Notes under the pieces: generated by a model
What the model saw: only the letters and a program-made list of their open reading frames with translations
What the model was told of the DNA's origin: nothing
Database searches by the model: none
Part shown: positions 9,861 to 20,248 of the stretch, one piece after another
Numbering within the stretch: the stretch's first letter is position 1
Layout: each line of letters opens with the position of its first letter
Assembly (NCBI RefSeq): GCF_025949695.1
Contig: NZ_JAPDFL010000001.1
Location: forward strand, 1,346,001-1,410,000
DNA length: 64,000 nucleotides
Direction of reading: 5' to 3'
Source of the DNA: Pararhodobacter zhoushanensis
GTDB taxonomy: Bacteria; Pseudomonadota; Alphaproteobacteria; Rhodobacterales; Rhodobacteraceae
Position numbers and translations under genes: made by a program

Positions 9861-9976
9861 GGGGCCTCCGTGCCGGTTGGGCCTTTGTTTGCATCCTGCA
9901 GTTAGCCTTTGCGGGCCGCAGATGGAAGGGGCCTCACCCTCTTCTGTGTGGCGCATCCGCGGTCTATGATGGCCGC

Positions 9977-10984
9977 ATGCAGCTGATCGCCTATGCCATC
10001 GCCACCCTGACCCCGGCCGCCTTGCTGTTGCTGGGCGCGATGTGGGGCGGTTGGTTTATCTGGGCGGCGCCGGTGTCGGTCGGGCTGTTGTGGCTGGTGA
10101 TGGACCGGCTGCCGGGCCCCTCTGAGGGGGGCGAGCTGCCCACCGGGGACGGGTTGCTGGCGGTGCTGGGTCTGGTGCAGCTGGCCTATCTGCCGCTGGC
10201 GCTTTGGGCGCTGACCGGGCGGTTGCACGGGGTGGACTGGGTGGCGGGCTTGATCGGGTTCGGGCTGTTCTTCGGCCAGATCGGCAACCCGGCGGCGCAT
10301 GAGCTGATCCACCGCTCGAACCAATGGCTCAGGCGGCTGGGCACGGCGGTCTATGTGGCGCTGCTGTTCGGGCACCATGTCTCGGCCCACCGGCTGGTGC
10401 ATCACACGCATGTGGCGACGCCCGCAGACCCCAACTCGGCGCGGCGCGGGCTGGGGTTCTGGCGGTTTCTGCCGCGCGCCTGGATCGGCAGCTTTCGGGC
10501 TGGCTACGCGGCGGAAGAGGCGCTGCGGCGGCGCGGGGCAGGGCGGCGCAATCCCTATACCCTTTATGTTGGCGGGGCAGTGTTGCTGATGCTGGCGGCC
10601 TTCGCGGTGTTCGGGGCCCGGGGGCTGCTGGTTTATGCGCTGCTTTGTGCCCATGCGCAGTCGCAGCTGCTGGTGTCGGATTACGTGCAGCACTATGGTC
10701 TGCGCCGGGCGCAGCGGCCCGATGGCCGGTTCGAGCCGGTCGGCCCGGCGCATAGCTGGAACGCGGCGGGGTGGTACTCGGCGGCGGTGACGCTGAACGC
10801 GCCGCGCCATTCCGACCATCACGCGCATCCTGCCCGGCCCTATCCGCAGCTTGAGATGCCAATGGGGGCCGCGATGCTGCCCGCGCCTTTGCCTGCCATG
10901 GCACTGGTCGCACTGGTGCCGCCGCTGTGGCGCCGCGTGATGAACCCGCGTCTGGACGCAGTGCAGCGTATCGCGGCATCGTGA
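9977..10984 (+). CDS. AlkB-like alkane/fatty-acyl hydroxylase (membrane diiron)
   Basis: This 335-aa integral membrane protein carries the eight-histidine diiron pattern of membrane desaturases/hydroxylases: NPAAHELIHRSN, then FGHHVSAHRLVHHTHVATPADP, then LNAPRHSDHHAHP. The last block and the ADPNSARRG segment are characteristic of alkane 1-monooxygenase (AlkB) rather than desaturases. It is shorter than the roughly 400 aa of Pseudomonas AlkB, and no rubredoxin gene lies beside it. The terminal alkane hydroxylase role is therefore inferred from motifs only. The protein has about six hydrophobic segments. Confidence 0.82.
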   Translation: MQLIAYAIATLTPAALLLLGAMWGGWFIWAAPVSVGLLWLVMDRLPGPSEGGELPTGDGLLAVLGLVQLAYLPLALWALTGRLHGVDWVAGLIGFGLFFGQIGNPAAHELIHRSNQWLRRLGTAVYVALLFGHHVSAHRLVHHTHVATPADPNSARRGLGFWRFLPRAWIGSFRAGYAAEEALRRRGAGRRNPYTLYVGGAVLLMLAAFAVFGARGLLVYALLCAHAQSQLLVSDYVQHYGLRRAQRPDGRFEPVGPAHSWNAAGWYSAAVTLNAPRHSDHHAHPARPYPQLEMPMGAAMLPAPLPAMALVALVPPLWRRVMNPRLDAVQRIAAS

Positions 10985-11050
10985 CGGCGGGGTGCTGGCC
11001 CTTTCGCAATCGCTCTGGCACAGTGCATCAGTCCTGCGACCGAGGTGCCC

Positions 11051-11500
11051 ATGACCCTGCCGTTCCTGATGCCCAACTGTGGCCCCTCAGCGCTGCGCCT
11101 TGCCGGTGCGCTGCTGCTGGCCCTCAGCGTTCCCGCCCTTGCGCAAGAAATGAGCCGGCCCATCGGCGCCGAAGAATTCCAAGCCTATACCGAGGGGCGG
11201 ACGCTGAGCTACAACTTCTCGGGCACGCCCTACGGGACCGAGGAATACCTGCCCGACCGCCGCGTCCGCTGGGCGTTTCGCGATCAGGAATGTCAGGACG
11301 GCGTCTGGTACGAGCGCAACGGCAACATCTGTTTCCTCTACGACAATGACCCGACGGATGAGCAATGCTGGTCCTTCTATGCCACCAGCGACGGGCTGCG
11401 CGGCGTCTTTCAGGGGCCCGATGGTCCGACCACCGAGCTGTACGAGGTCGAGCAATCCAGCGCCCCGCTCAGCTGTATGGGTCCAGAGGTTGGCGTCTAA
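11051..11500 (+). CDS. exported protein of unknown function
   Basis: This 149-aa protein has a clear signal peptide (LRLAGALLLALSVPALAQE, cleavage expected after ALAQ). The mature part contains four or five cysteines (QECQDG, NICFLY, EQCWSF, LSCMGP) and many aromatic residues, suggesting a small disulfide-bonded periplasmic domain. Start ATG 11051 has a CGAGG site; a GTG two codons earlier is less well placed. I do not recognise the family. It stands alone between the AlkB-like gene and doeB. Confidence 0.68.
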   Translation: MTLPFLMPNCGPSALRLAGALLLALSVPALAQEMSRPIGAEEFQAYTEGRTLSYNFSGTPYGTEEYLPDRRVRWAFRDQECQDGVWYERNGNICFLYDNDPTDEQCWSFYATSDGLRGVFQGPDGPTTELYEVEQSSAPLSCMGPEVGV

Positions 11501-11590
11501 CGTCTGACCAATCGCAGATGTGGCAATTGTGACAGGGCGCAGGGGAAACCCCGCGCCCGTCTTGCATTGCGTGGTCGGAAAATTGGCAGC

Positions 11591-12583
11591 TCAGCGCTGC
11601 GGTACGGCCAGCACCGCCAGCGTATCCCCGCGCTGCACCAGCCCCGGAAAATGCCGCGCCGCCAGCACCCCGTCGCGTTGGGCAAACACCGTCACGGGCT
11701 GTTCGCCGGTGCAATCGGTCGCCCAGATCCGCGCCAGTGGCTGATCCGGCACGATGGGGTCGCCCAGATCAGCCAAAGGCTCGATCAGGCCAGAGGCCGG
11801 GGCGGTATGGTAGCAGGCGTCATCCGGCATCTCCAGCATCACCGACGGCTCAACCTCAGGCGCGCCACTCAGCATCCCGCCGTGGATCAGCACATTCCGC
11901 AGCCCCCGCCGCGCGATCCGCGCCGTGCGCGCCGAGGCCGTCCCGCCGCCGCCCAGTTCCGTGGTCACGAACACCTTGCCCTGCGCCTCGACGGCGGTGT
12001 CATACATCCCCACCGCATCAATCTCGCGCAGCATCAGCGACCAGGGCGCGTTGAACGCCTCGACGGCGGCGACGCAGGCGGCCTGCTGCACGGGGTCATC
12101 AAGGTAATGCGCACAGGCGAAGGGCAGGAAATCCAGCGTCTTGCCGCCGGAATGAAAGTCGACCACCAGATCGGCCAGCGGCACCAGCGTGTCGTTGAAG
12201 TAATGGGCGATCTTCTGCGTCACGCTGCCATCGGGCGCACCGGGAAAGGCGCGGTTCAGGTTGACCTGATCAACGGGCGAGACCCGGCTCGCCGCCGTGA
12301 AGGCGGGGAAGTTGAAATACGGCACGATGATCAGCCGACCCGTGACCTCCTCGGCCTCGACCTCATGCGCCAAGGCTTGCAGCGCAATAGGCCCCTCGTA
12401 TTCATCGCCATGATTTGCCCCGGTCAGCAGCGCTGTCGGGCCGGGTGCGCCCACGATCACCGTCAGCGGGATCATCACCGATCCCCAGGCGCTGTCGTTG
12501 CGCGAATAGGGCAGCTTGAGGAAGCCATGGCGTTTGCCGGGCGCATCCAGCGACAGGGTCGGGCGGATCGGATTGGCGGGCAT
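11591..12583 (-). CDS. doeB: N-acetyl-2,4-diaminobutyrate deacetylase DoeB (ectoine catabolism type)
   Basis: This 330-aa zinc deacetylase belongs to the succinylglutamate desuccinylase/aspartoacylase family. The phrases SRNDSAWGSVMIPLTVI, TGANHGDEYEGPIALQ (zinc His and Glu), VDFHSGGKTLDF and FVTTELGGGGTASA match DoeB/EutE, which removes the acetyl group from N-acetyl-L-2,4-diaminobutyrate made by ectoine hydrolase. ATG 12583 follows AGGAGG. The open frame continues far upstream only as the antisense of the neighbouring aminotransferase. The hydrolase gene (doeA/eutD) is not in this window, so operation in ectoine breakdown is likely but not proven. Confidence 0.82.
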   Translation of the reverse strand: MPANPIRPTLSLDAPGKRHGFLKLPYSRNDSAWGSVMIPLTVIVGAPGPTALLTGANHGDEYEGPIALQALAHEVEAEEVTGRLIIVPYFNFPAFTAASRVSPVDQVNLNRAFPGAPDGSVTQKIAHYFNDTLVPLADLVVDFHSGGKTLDFLPFACAHYLDDPVQQAACVAAVEAFNAPWSLMLREIDAVGMYDTAVEAQGKVFVTTELGGGGTASARTARIARRGLRNVLIHGGMLSGAPEVEPSVMLEMPDDACYHTAPASGLIEPLADLGDPIVPDQPLARIWATDCTGEQPVTVFAQRDGVLAARHFPGLVQRGDTLAVLAVPQR

Positions 12584-12691
12584 CAAACCTCCTGATTTGC
12601 GCCCATCCTGCCGCGCCCGCGCGCCCAAGGCCAGAGGGTTCACGCCAGCGGCTGAACGCGTTAGCCTGCCCGCAACCACAGGAGGCCTGCC

Positions 12692-14062
12692 ATGCTGACC
12701 AACGACCAACTCGCCCACTGGGACCGCGAGAGCTTTTTCCACCCCTCGACCCATCTGAGCCAGTTCGCCCGCGGCGAGGCCCCGCAGCGCATCATCACCG
12801 GCGGCGAGGGCGTGTTCATCACCGACCGCGACGGCAACCGGCTGCTCGACGGTTTTGCCGGGCTCTATTGCGTCAACGCGGGCTACGGGCGGCGGCAGAT
12901 CACCGATGCCATCGCCAAACAGGCGCACGAGCTGGCCTATTACCACTCCTACGCCGGTCACGGGACCGAAGCCTCGATCACCCTGTCGAAGATGGTCATG
13001 GACCGCGCGCCCGAGGGCATGGCGCGGGTGTATTTCGGTCTCGGCGGGTCGGATGCGAATGAGACGAACATCAAGCTGGTCTGGTATTACAACAACATCC
13101 GTGGCCTGCCGCAGAAGAAGAAAATCATCTCGCGCTGGCGCGGCTATCACGGCTCGGGGCTGGTTTCCGGCTCGCTGACCGGGCTCGAGCTGTTCCACAA
13201 GAAGTTCGACCTGCCGCTGTCGCAGGTCGTCCACACCGAGGCCCCCTTCTACTACCGCCGCCCCGATCCCGCGATGACTGAGGCCGATTTCACCGCCTGG
13301 CTGCTGGCCAAACTGGAAGAAACCATCGCGCGTGAGGGGGCCGACACCATCGCCGCCTTCATCGGCGAGCCGGTGCTGGGCACGGGCGGCATCGTCCCGC
13401 CGCCGGTCGGCTACTGGCAGGGCGTGCAGGAGATCCTCAAGCGCCACGACATCCTGTTGATCGTCGACGAAGTGATCACCGGCTTTGGTCGTCTGGGCAC
13501 CATGTTCGGCTCGCAGCACTATGGCTTGCAGCCCGACCTGATCACCATCGCCAAGGGTCTCACCTCGGCCTACGCGCCGCTTTCGGGCTCCATCGTCGGC
13601 ACCAAGATGTGGGACGTGTTGTGCCAGGGCACCGATGAGAACGGCGTCTTCGGCCATGGCTGGACCTATTCCGCCCACCCGATCGGCGCGGCGGCCGGCG
13701 TGGCGAACCTCAAGCTGATAGACGAACTGGGTCTGGTCGAAAACGCAGGCAAGGTCGGCGCCTATCTGCGCCGCGCCATGACCGATGCCGTCGGCGATCA
13801 CCCCAATGTCGGCGAGATCCGCGGCGAAGGCATGCTCTGCGCGGTCGAGCTGACCTCGGACCGCGCCACCCGCGCCAGCTTTGACCCGATGGGCAGCGTT
13901 GCGCCCAAGGTCGCGGGTGAGATGCTCAAACGCGGCGTCATCGCCCGCGCCATGCCGCAAGCCGACATGCTGGGCTTCGCGCCGCCGCTCTGCCTGACCA
14001 CGGACGAGGCCGACCAGATCGCCCGCGTCACCGGCGAGGCCCTGCGCGCCACCCTCGGCTGA
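12692..14062 (+). CDS. class III aminotransferase, probable diaminobutyrate/omega-amino acid transaminase
   Basis: This 456-aa PLP enzyme of the omega-transaminase fold has GLYCVNAGYG, the cofactor-phosphate turn GLGGSDANETNIKL, DEVITGFGRLG with the pyridine-binding Asp, and the Schiff-base lysine in ITIAKGLTSAYAP. It is divergent from doeB across 108 bases. In ectoine-degrading bacteria a similar aminotransferase (DoeD/Atf) sits by doeB and converts diaminobutyrate to aspartate semialdehyde, so that is the leading guess. Taurine/beta-alanine:pyruvate transaminases share the fold and cannot be excluded. AGGAGG precedes ATG 12692. Confidence 0.8.
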   Translation: MLTNDQLAHWDRESFFHPSTHLSQFARGEAPQRIITGGEGVFITDRDGNRLLDGFAGLYCVNAGYGRRQITDAIAKQAHELAYYHSYAGHGTEASITLSKMVMDRAPEGMARVYFGLGGSDANETNIKLVWYYNNIRGLPQKKKIISRWRGYHGSGLVSGSLTGLELFHKKFDLPLSQVVHTEAPFYYRRPDPAMTEADFTAWLLAKLEETIAREGADTIAAFIGEPVLGTGGIVPPPVGYWQGVQEILKRHDILLIVDEVITGFGRLGTMFGSQHYGLQPDLITIAKGLTSAYAPLSGSIVGTKMWDVLCQGTDENGVFGHGWTYSAHPIGAAAGVANLKLIDELGLVENAGKVGAYLRRAMTDAVGDHPNVGEIRGEGMLCAVELTSDRATRASFDPMGSVAPKVAGEMLKRGVIARAMPQADMLGFAPPLCLTTDEADQIARVTGEALRATLG

Positions 14063-14072
14063 GACGAAAAGA

Positions 14073-14132
14073 GCGCGGTTAACACCCCGTTAACCGCGCC
14101 CCTATCATCTGTCTTCAAATATCCTCGGGGGT
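14073..14132. repeat. intergenic repeat with HpaI-type hairpin, copy A
   Basis: An 11-bp perfect inverted repeat (GCGCGGTTAAC, loop of five, complement) is followed by ATCATCTGTCT and AAATATCC. The same module recurs at 17270-17321, on the other side of valS and in the same orientation. The hairpin could terminate the aminotransferase transcript, though no T-run follows. Short elements with an AAATATCC core occur between genes in this bacterial family, as recalled rather than checked. Confidence 0.55.
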
Positions 14133-14177
14133 GAATTCGCGACAAGCGAAGAGGGGGCTGAAGGCCCCCTGCCGCCC

Positions 14178-17104
14178 TCACCCCATCGCGCGCAGCTTGG
14201 CCAGCACGTCGCGCAGCCGCTCGGCCTCGTCGCTCTTCTCGGCCAGTTGTCCGCGCGATTCCTCGACCACTTCCTCCGAGGCATTGGCGACAAAGCGCGG
14301 GTTGTTCAGGCGCCCGGACAGACCGTTGATGTCCTTGTCCAGCTTTTCCAACCCCTTGGCCAGACGATCCGCCTCGGCCGCGATGTCGATCACGCCCTCC
14401 AGCGGCAGCGCATAGGTCGCGCCCTCGACGGCCACGGTCAGCGCGGCCTTGGGCACCGTCTTGCCGACATGCAGCCCGTCGATCCGCGCCAGCCGCTCGA
14501 TCAGCGTGGCGTTGCGGGCATAGGCCCCCTCGGCCGCCGTGTCCTGATCCACCACCAGCATCGGCAGTTTCAGCCCGGCGGGGACGCGCATCTGGCTGCG
14601 GGTCGAGCGTACCTGTTCGATCAGGTTGATCACCCAGCCCATTTCGCGGTCGGCCTCTGCATCGGCGATCTCAGGCCCATAGGTCGGCCAGTCGCCATGC
14701 ACCAGCAGCTTGGCGCGGGTGCCGGTCTGGCCCCAGAGCTCTTCGGTGATGAAGGGCATGATCGGGTGCAGCAGCAGCAGACACTGGTCGAGCACCCAGC
14801 GCATCGTCTCGCGCGTCTCGTCCGCCGCCTCGCCGTCGAACAGCGGCTTGGAAAATTCGACATACCAGTCACAGACCTTGCCCCAGACGAACGCATAGAG
14901 CGCCTGCGCCGCGTCATTGAAGCGGAAGGCGGCCATCGCCTCGTCCACCGCCACGCGGGTGCGGGCGGTTTCGCCAATGATCCAGCGGTTGACCGTTGCG
15001 GTCGCAGCAGGCGGGGTGGCCGATTGCGCCACGCCCGGCTCGAACACGCCGTTCATCTCGGCAAAGCGGGTCGCGTTCCACAGCTTGGTGGTGAAATTCC
15101 GATAGCCGGTGATGCGCTGCGTGTCGAGTTTCAGCACCCCGCCAAGGCTGGCCATCGCCGCATTGGTGAAGCGCAGCGCATCGGCACCGAATTCGTCGAT
15201 GATATCCAGCGGGTCGATGACGTTGCCGACCGACTTGGACATCTTCTTGCCCTTGGCGTCGCGCACCAGCCCGTGCAGATAGACCGTGTGGAACGGCACC
15301 TGATCGACCACGGCCAGCTGCATCATCATCATGCGGGCAACCCAGAAGAACAGGATGTCCTGCCCTGTCACCAGCACATCGGTGGGGAAGTATTTGCCCA
15401 GCTCCGGCGTCTGCTCAGGCCAGCCCAGAGTGCCGATAGGCCAGAGGCCCGAGGAGAACCAGGTGTCGAGCACGTCGGGATCTTGCGTCAGCACCTTGCC
15501 CGGTGCCATCGCCTGCGCATCGGCAGCCGAGGCGGCGCAATATTGCTGGCCGTCCTCATCATACCACACCGGGATCTGGTGTCCCCACCACAGCTGGCGG
15601 CTGATGCACCACGGCTCGATATTCTCCAGCCAGTGGTAATAGGTCTTCTCGCCCGAGTCCGGCAGGATGCGGGTATAGCCCGCGTCAATGTCGAACGTCC
15701 CGTTGCGGTCGGCCTCGCAGCCCTTGCGCACGGCGTCGAGCGCCGGTTCGACGATTTTCGACGTGTCCACGAACCACTGATCGGTCAGGAACGGCTCGAT
15801 CACCACCTTCGAGCGGTCGCCGAAGGGCTGCATGATCAGCTTGTCCTCGACCACCGGCAGCAGTTCGAGATGCTCGGCATGGGTCTCGGGGTCGATGGAT
15901 TTCTTCAGGTACGTGACCGCCAGCCCCTCGGCGGTGACCGCCGCGATCACCGCCTTGCGCGCCTCGAAACGGTCCAGCCCGCGGTATTCCTCGGGGACGA
16001 GGTTGATCTGCGTGACATCGCCCGCCTCGCGCTCACCGCGGGCGATCTCGCCGGCCAGCGTGGCGCTTTCGGCATAGGACAGGCCATCGGCGCGCATCTG
16101 CGCCTTGGTGTCCATGAGGTTATAGAGCGGAATACCGTTGCGCTGGGCGACGGCGTAGTCGTTGAAATCATGCGCCCCGGTGATCTTCACCGCGCCGGAA
16201 CCGAAATTGGGATCGGGGTAGGGGTCGGTGATGATCGGGACCAGGCGGCGGTGTTCCTTGGGGCCAACGGGGATCTCGCAGAGCAGGCCGACGATGGGCT
16301 TGTAGCGCGCGTCATCCGGGTTCACCGCGACTGCGCCATCACCGAGCATGGTCTCGGGGCGGGTGGTGGCGATGGAGATATAGTTGCGGGTCTCGCGCAG
16401 GGTGACGTTCCCGTCCTCGTCGCGCTCGACGTATTCATAGGTTGCGCCGCCGGCGAGCGGGTATTTGAAGTGCCACATGTGGCCCTGCACTTCGGTGCTC
16501 TCGACCTCGAGGTCGGAAATCGCCGTTTCGAAATGCGGGTCCCAGTTCACCAGCCGCTTGCCGCGATAGATGATGCCCTTGTTGTAGAGATCGACAAAGA
16601 CCTTGATCACGGCGTCGTGGAAATTGCCGTCTTCGCCCCCGGAGCACCGGGGGCACCCGACATGGTGAAGGCGTTGCGCGACCAGTCGAGCGAACAGCCC
16701 AGACGCTTGAGCTGGCCGATGATCGTGCCGCCGGACTTGGCCTTCTGTTCCCAGACCTTGGCGGTGAAGGCCTCACGGCCCAGTTCGCGCCGTCCGGGCT
16801 GCTGGGACAGGGCCAGCTCACGCTCGACCACCATCTGCGTGGCGATGCCCGCGTGGTCCTGACCGGGCTGCCAGAGCGTGTCGAACCCGCGCATGCGGTG
16901 CCAGCGCACCAGAATGTCCTGCAGCGTGTTGTTGAAGGCGTGCCCCATGTGCAGGCTGCCCGTCACGTTGGGCGGCGGGATCATGATGCTGAAGGTCTCG
17001 TCGCGGCTGGCATTCGCGCCCGCCCTGAAAGCGCCGGTCTCTTCCCAGAGCGCCGCGATGCGGGCTTCGGCCTCGGCGGCGTTGAAGGTCTTGTCCATGC
17101 TCAT
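14178..17104 (-). pseudogene. valS: valine--tRNA ligase, interrupted by one apparent frameshift
   Basis: Together the two frames make a full class Ia valyl-tRNA synthetase of about 975 aa. The N-terminal piece (to about 16607) has the HIGH-like [15 protein letters not shown] and [14 protein letters not shown]. The large piece has the editing domain, DARGKKMSKS-type KMSKS ([12 protein letters not shown]), the anticodon domain and the C-terminal coiled arm. The break is at the C5 run 16636-16640: adding one base restores [17 protein letters not shown] directly after the SGAPGAP motif. Since valS is essential and no other copy is seen here, a sequencing error is more likely than a real pseudogene. 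Start 17104 was chosen over 17143 by family length. Confidence 0.9.
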
Positions 17105-17269
17105 CTGATCGTTCCCTCGAGGCTTTGGCCGGGTTTTATCCAAGCGCGGGGCAAAGGGGAAGGGGAGGGGCGCGGCGACGGGGGCATTGAGCCCCCGCCG
17201 CCGCGCGCGGGGGCGCTGCCCCCACGGCCTTGCGGCCTCCCCCGGGATATTTAGGGAGCAAAGAGAGCA

Positions 17270-17321
17270 GGGTTAACGGGCGGTTAACGCGATCATCTGT
17301 CTCTAAATATCCACGGGGGGT
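17270..17321. repeat. intergenic repeat, copy B
   Basis: This second copy of the module at 14073-14132 has two GGTTAAC units four bases apart, then GATCATCTGTCT and AAATATCC. It lies between the gcvP 3' end and the valS 5' end, so the two copies bracket valS. A complementary CCCGGGATATTT block lies just upstream at 17240-17252. The rest of the 17144-17388 gap is GC-rich (runs of G and C) with no ORF I can support. Confidence 0.55.
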
Positions 17322-17388
17322 TCCCCAAGGGGGAGCGTGCTCCCCTCTTGGGCGAGGGGGTCCGGGGGCGAGCAGCCCCCCGGTTTAC

Positions 17389-20228
17389 TCACTCGGCCGC
17401 GTCGAGATAGTCACTGAGCGGTGGGCAGACGCAGCTGAGATTGCGGTCGCCCCAGACGTTGTCGACCCTTCCCACCGGCGGCCAGTATTTGTCGACCCGG
17501 AACGCGCCCGGCGGGAAGCAGCCTTGCTCGCGCGAATAGGCGCGGGTCCAGTCGGCGACCAGATCTTCGACGGTGTGGGGGGCGTGGCGCAGCGGCGAGT
17601 CCTCGGCGGTTATCTCGCCCGCTTCGACGGCGGCGATCTCGGTGCGGATCGCCAGCAGGGCGGTGATGAAGCGGTCGATTTCGGCTTTGGTCTCGGACTC
17701 GGTCGGTTCGACCATCAGCGTGCCCGAGACCGGCCAGCTCATCGTTGGCGCGTGAAAGCCGTTGTCGATCAGGCGTTTGGCGATGTCTTCGACCGTCACG
17801 CCAGCCTCGGCGAAGGGTCGGGTGTCGAGGATGCATTCATGCGCCACGCGCCCCCGGTTGCCCATGAACAGCACCTTGTAGGCCCCGCGCAGGCGGGCCG
17901 CGATGTAGTTGGCGTTCAGGATCGCGACGCGCGTCGCCTGCGTCAGACCCGGTCCGCCCATCATCAGGCAATAGGCCCAGCTGATCAGCAGGATGGAGGC
18001 CGAGCCAAAGGCGCGGCCGACACCGGCCCTGCGTCGCCGCCGGTTTCGGGGTGGCCGGGCAGGTGGGGGGCGAGGTGGGCTTTCACGCCGATCGGACCCA
18101 TGCCCGGCCCGCCGCCGCCATGCGGGATGGCGAAGGTCTTGTGCAGGTTGAGGTGGGACACATCGCCGCCGATCTCACCGGGTTTCACCAGCCCGACCAT
18201 CGCGTTCATGTTCGCGCCGTCGATATAGACCTGCCCGCCGAACTGGTGGGTGATCGCGCAGACCTCTTTCACCGTTTCTTCGAACACCCCGTGGGTCGAC
18301 GGATAGGTGATCATGCAGGCCGCCAGCCGGTCGCCCGCCGCTGCCGCCTTGTCGCGGAAATCGTCGAGGTCGATGTCGCCGTTGGGCGCAGAATGCACAA
18401 CGACCACCTCCATCCCCGCCATATGGGCCGAGGCCGGGTTGGTGCCGTGTGCCGACATGGGAATCAGGCAGATGTCGCGCTCGGGCTGGCCTTGGGCGCG
18501 GTGGTAGGCCTGAATGGTCAAGAGCCCCGCGTATTCCCCCTGCGCGCCTGAGTTGGGTTGCATCGACATCGCGTCATAGCCGGTGATCGCGCACAGCTTG
18601 GCCGAGAGGTCGGTGATCACCTCGGCATACCCCAGCGCCTGATCGGCGGGGCAGAACGGGTGCAGGGCGCTGAAGTCGGGCCAGGTGATCGGCATCATCT
18701 CGGCGGCGGCGTTCAGCTTCATCGTGCAGGACCCCAGCGGGATCATTGCCCGGTCCAGCGCCAGATCGCGGTCCGACAGGCGGCGCATGTAGCGCATCAT
18801 CTCGGATTCGGCGCGGTTCATGTGAAAGATCGGGTGGGTGAGATAGGCGGTTTCGCGGGCCAGCTCGGGCGGGAACCCCAGCTGCGCGTTATGCGGGGGG
18901 ACGGCGTCGATGCCGAAGGCCTTGAGCACGCGGGTCAGCACCTCTTCATCACTGGTTTCATCCAGCGCGATGCCGACATGCCGGGTGCCGATCTTGCGGA
19001 AGTTCAAGCCCTCGTGCCGGGCGGCGGCCAGAATGCCCGCTTGCCCCACGCCCACCTCGACGGTGATCGTGTCAAAGAAGGCGTCCGGCTGGACCACGGC
19101 GCCCGCTGCCTTCAGCGCACGGGCCAGCCGTTCGGTGCGGAAATGCACCCGCTCGGCGATGGCGCGCAGCCCGTCGGGGCCGTGGAAAACGGCGTACATC
19201 GAGGCCATGACGGCCAGCAGCGCCTGCGCCGTGCAGACGTTCGAGGTCGCCTTCTCGCGGCGGATATGCTGCTCGCGGGTTTGCAGGGCGAGGCGGTAGG
19301 CCTTGTTGCCGCGCGCGTCGACCGAGACGCCGACCAGCCGTCCGGGCATCTGGCGTTTATGCGCATCGGCGCAGCTGAGGAACGCGGCGTGCGGGCCGCC
19401 ATAGCCCATCGGCACGCCGAAACGCTGCGACGAGCCGACGGCGATATCGGCACCCATGGCGCCGGGTTCCTTGATCAGGCAGAGCGCCAGCAGGTCGGTC
19501 GCCAGAATTGCGATGGCTTTGGCGGCGTGCAGGGCGGCAATGGTGCCCGAGTAGTCGCGCAGACGGCCATGGGTGCCGGGGTACTGGAAGATCGCGCCGA
19601 AGACGGCGGCGGGGTCCAACGTTTCCGGCTCGCCGACGATCACCTCGATGCCCAGCGGCGCGGCGCGGGTCTGCATGACGGCGATGTTCTGCGGGTGGCA
19701 GTTGGCGTCGATGAAAAAGCCCTTGGCCTTCGACTTGGCCACCCGCTGCGCCATGACCATCGCCTCGGCGCAGGCGGTGGATTCGTCGAGCAGCGAGGCA
19801 TTGGCGATGGGCAGCCCGGTCAGATCCGCCACCATTGTCTGAAAGTTCAGCAGCGCCTCAAGCCGCCCTTGGGCGATTTCGGGCTGGTAAGGGGTATAGG
19901 CGGTGTACCACGCCGGGTTCTCCAGAATGTTGCGCTGGATCGCGGGCGGGGTGATCGTGCCGTAATAGCCCTGCCCGATGAGCGAGGTCATCACCGTGTT
20001 GCGCTTGCCCACCTCGCGCATTTTCGCCAGCAGCGCGCCCTCGGACAGCGGTTCCCAGTCCAGCGGCGTGTCCTGCCGGATGGTGGGCGGGACGGTCTCG
20101 TCGATCAGCTGGTCCAGCGTGTCGCAGCCGACAGCGGCCAGCATCTCGGCCATTTCGACCGGCGAGGGGCCGATATGGCGGCGGTTGGCGAAATCGTAAG
20201 GGTCATAGGCGGAGGGCGTGAAGGACAT
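17389..20228 (-). pseudogene. gcvP: glycine dehydrogenase (decarboxylating) GcvP, interrupted by one apparent frameshift
   Basis: The two frames add up to about 946 aa, the normal length for the PLP-dependent P protein that decarboxylates glycine and passes the aminomethyl group to lipoyl-GcvH. The N-terminal part shows [15 protein letters not shown] and the alpha half. The second half shows the PLP lysine in [21 protein letters not shown]. The frame breaks at the AAA run 18007-18009: one added base continues SAAP into a [16 protein letters not shown] sequence and joins the [20 protein letters not shown] piece. It is the last gene of the riboswitch-controlled gcv group. A sequencing error is likely. 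Confidence 0.9.
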
Positions 20229-20248
20229 GGGAGCCTCAGGGCTAAGGG

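Noticed and set aside
12584..13960. Upstream part of the 789-codon minus-strand frame that ends in DoeB
   Set aside because: The part beyond 12583 is antisense to the aminotransferase; DoeB has a perfect ribosome site and family start at 12583.
14247..16862. Open frame of 871 codons on the plus strand over valS
   Set aside because: It is the antisense of a strongly conserved tRNA synthetase, its composition is His/Gln/Arg-rich with no family motif, and the true product is on the other strand.
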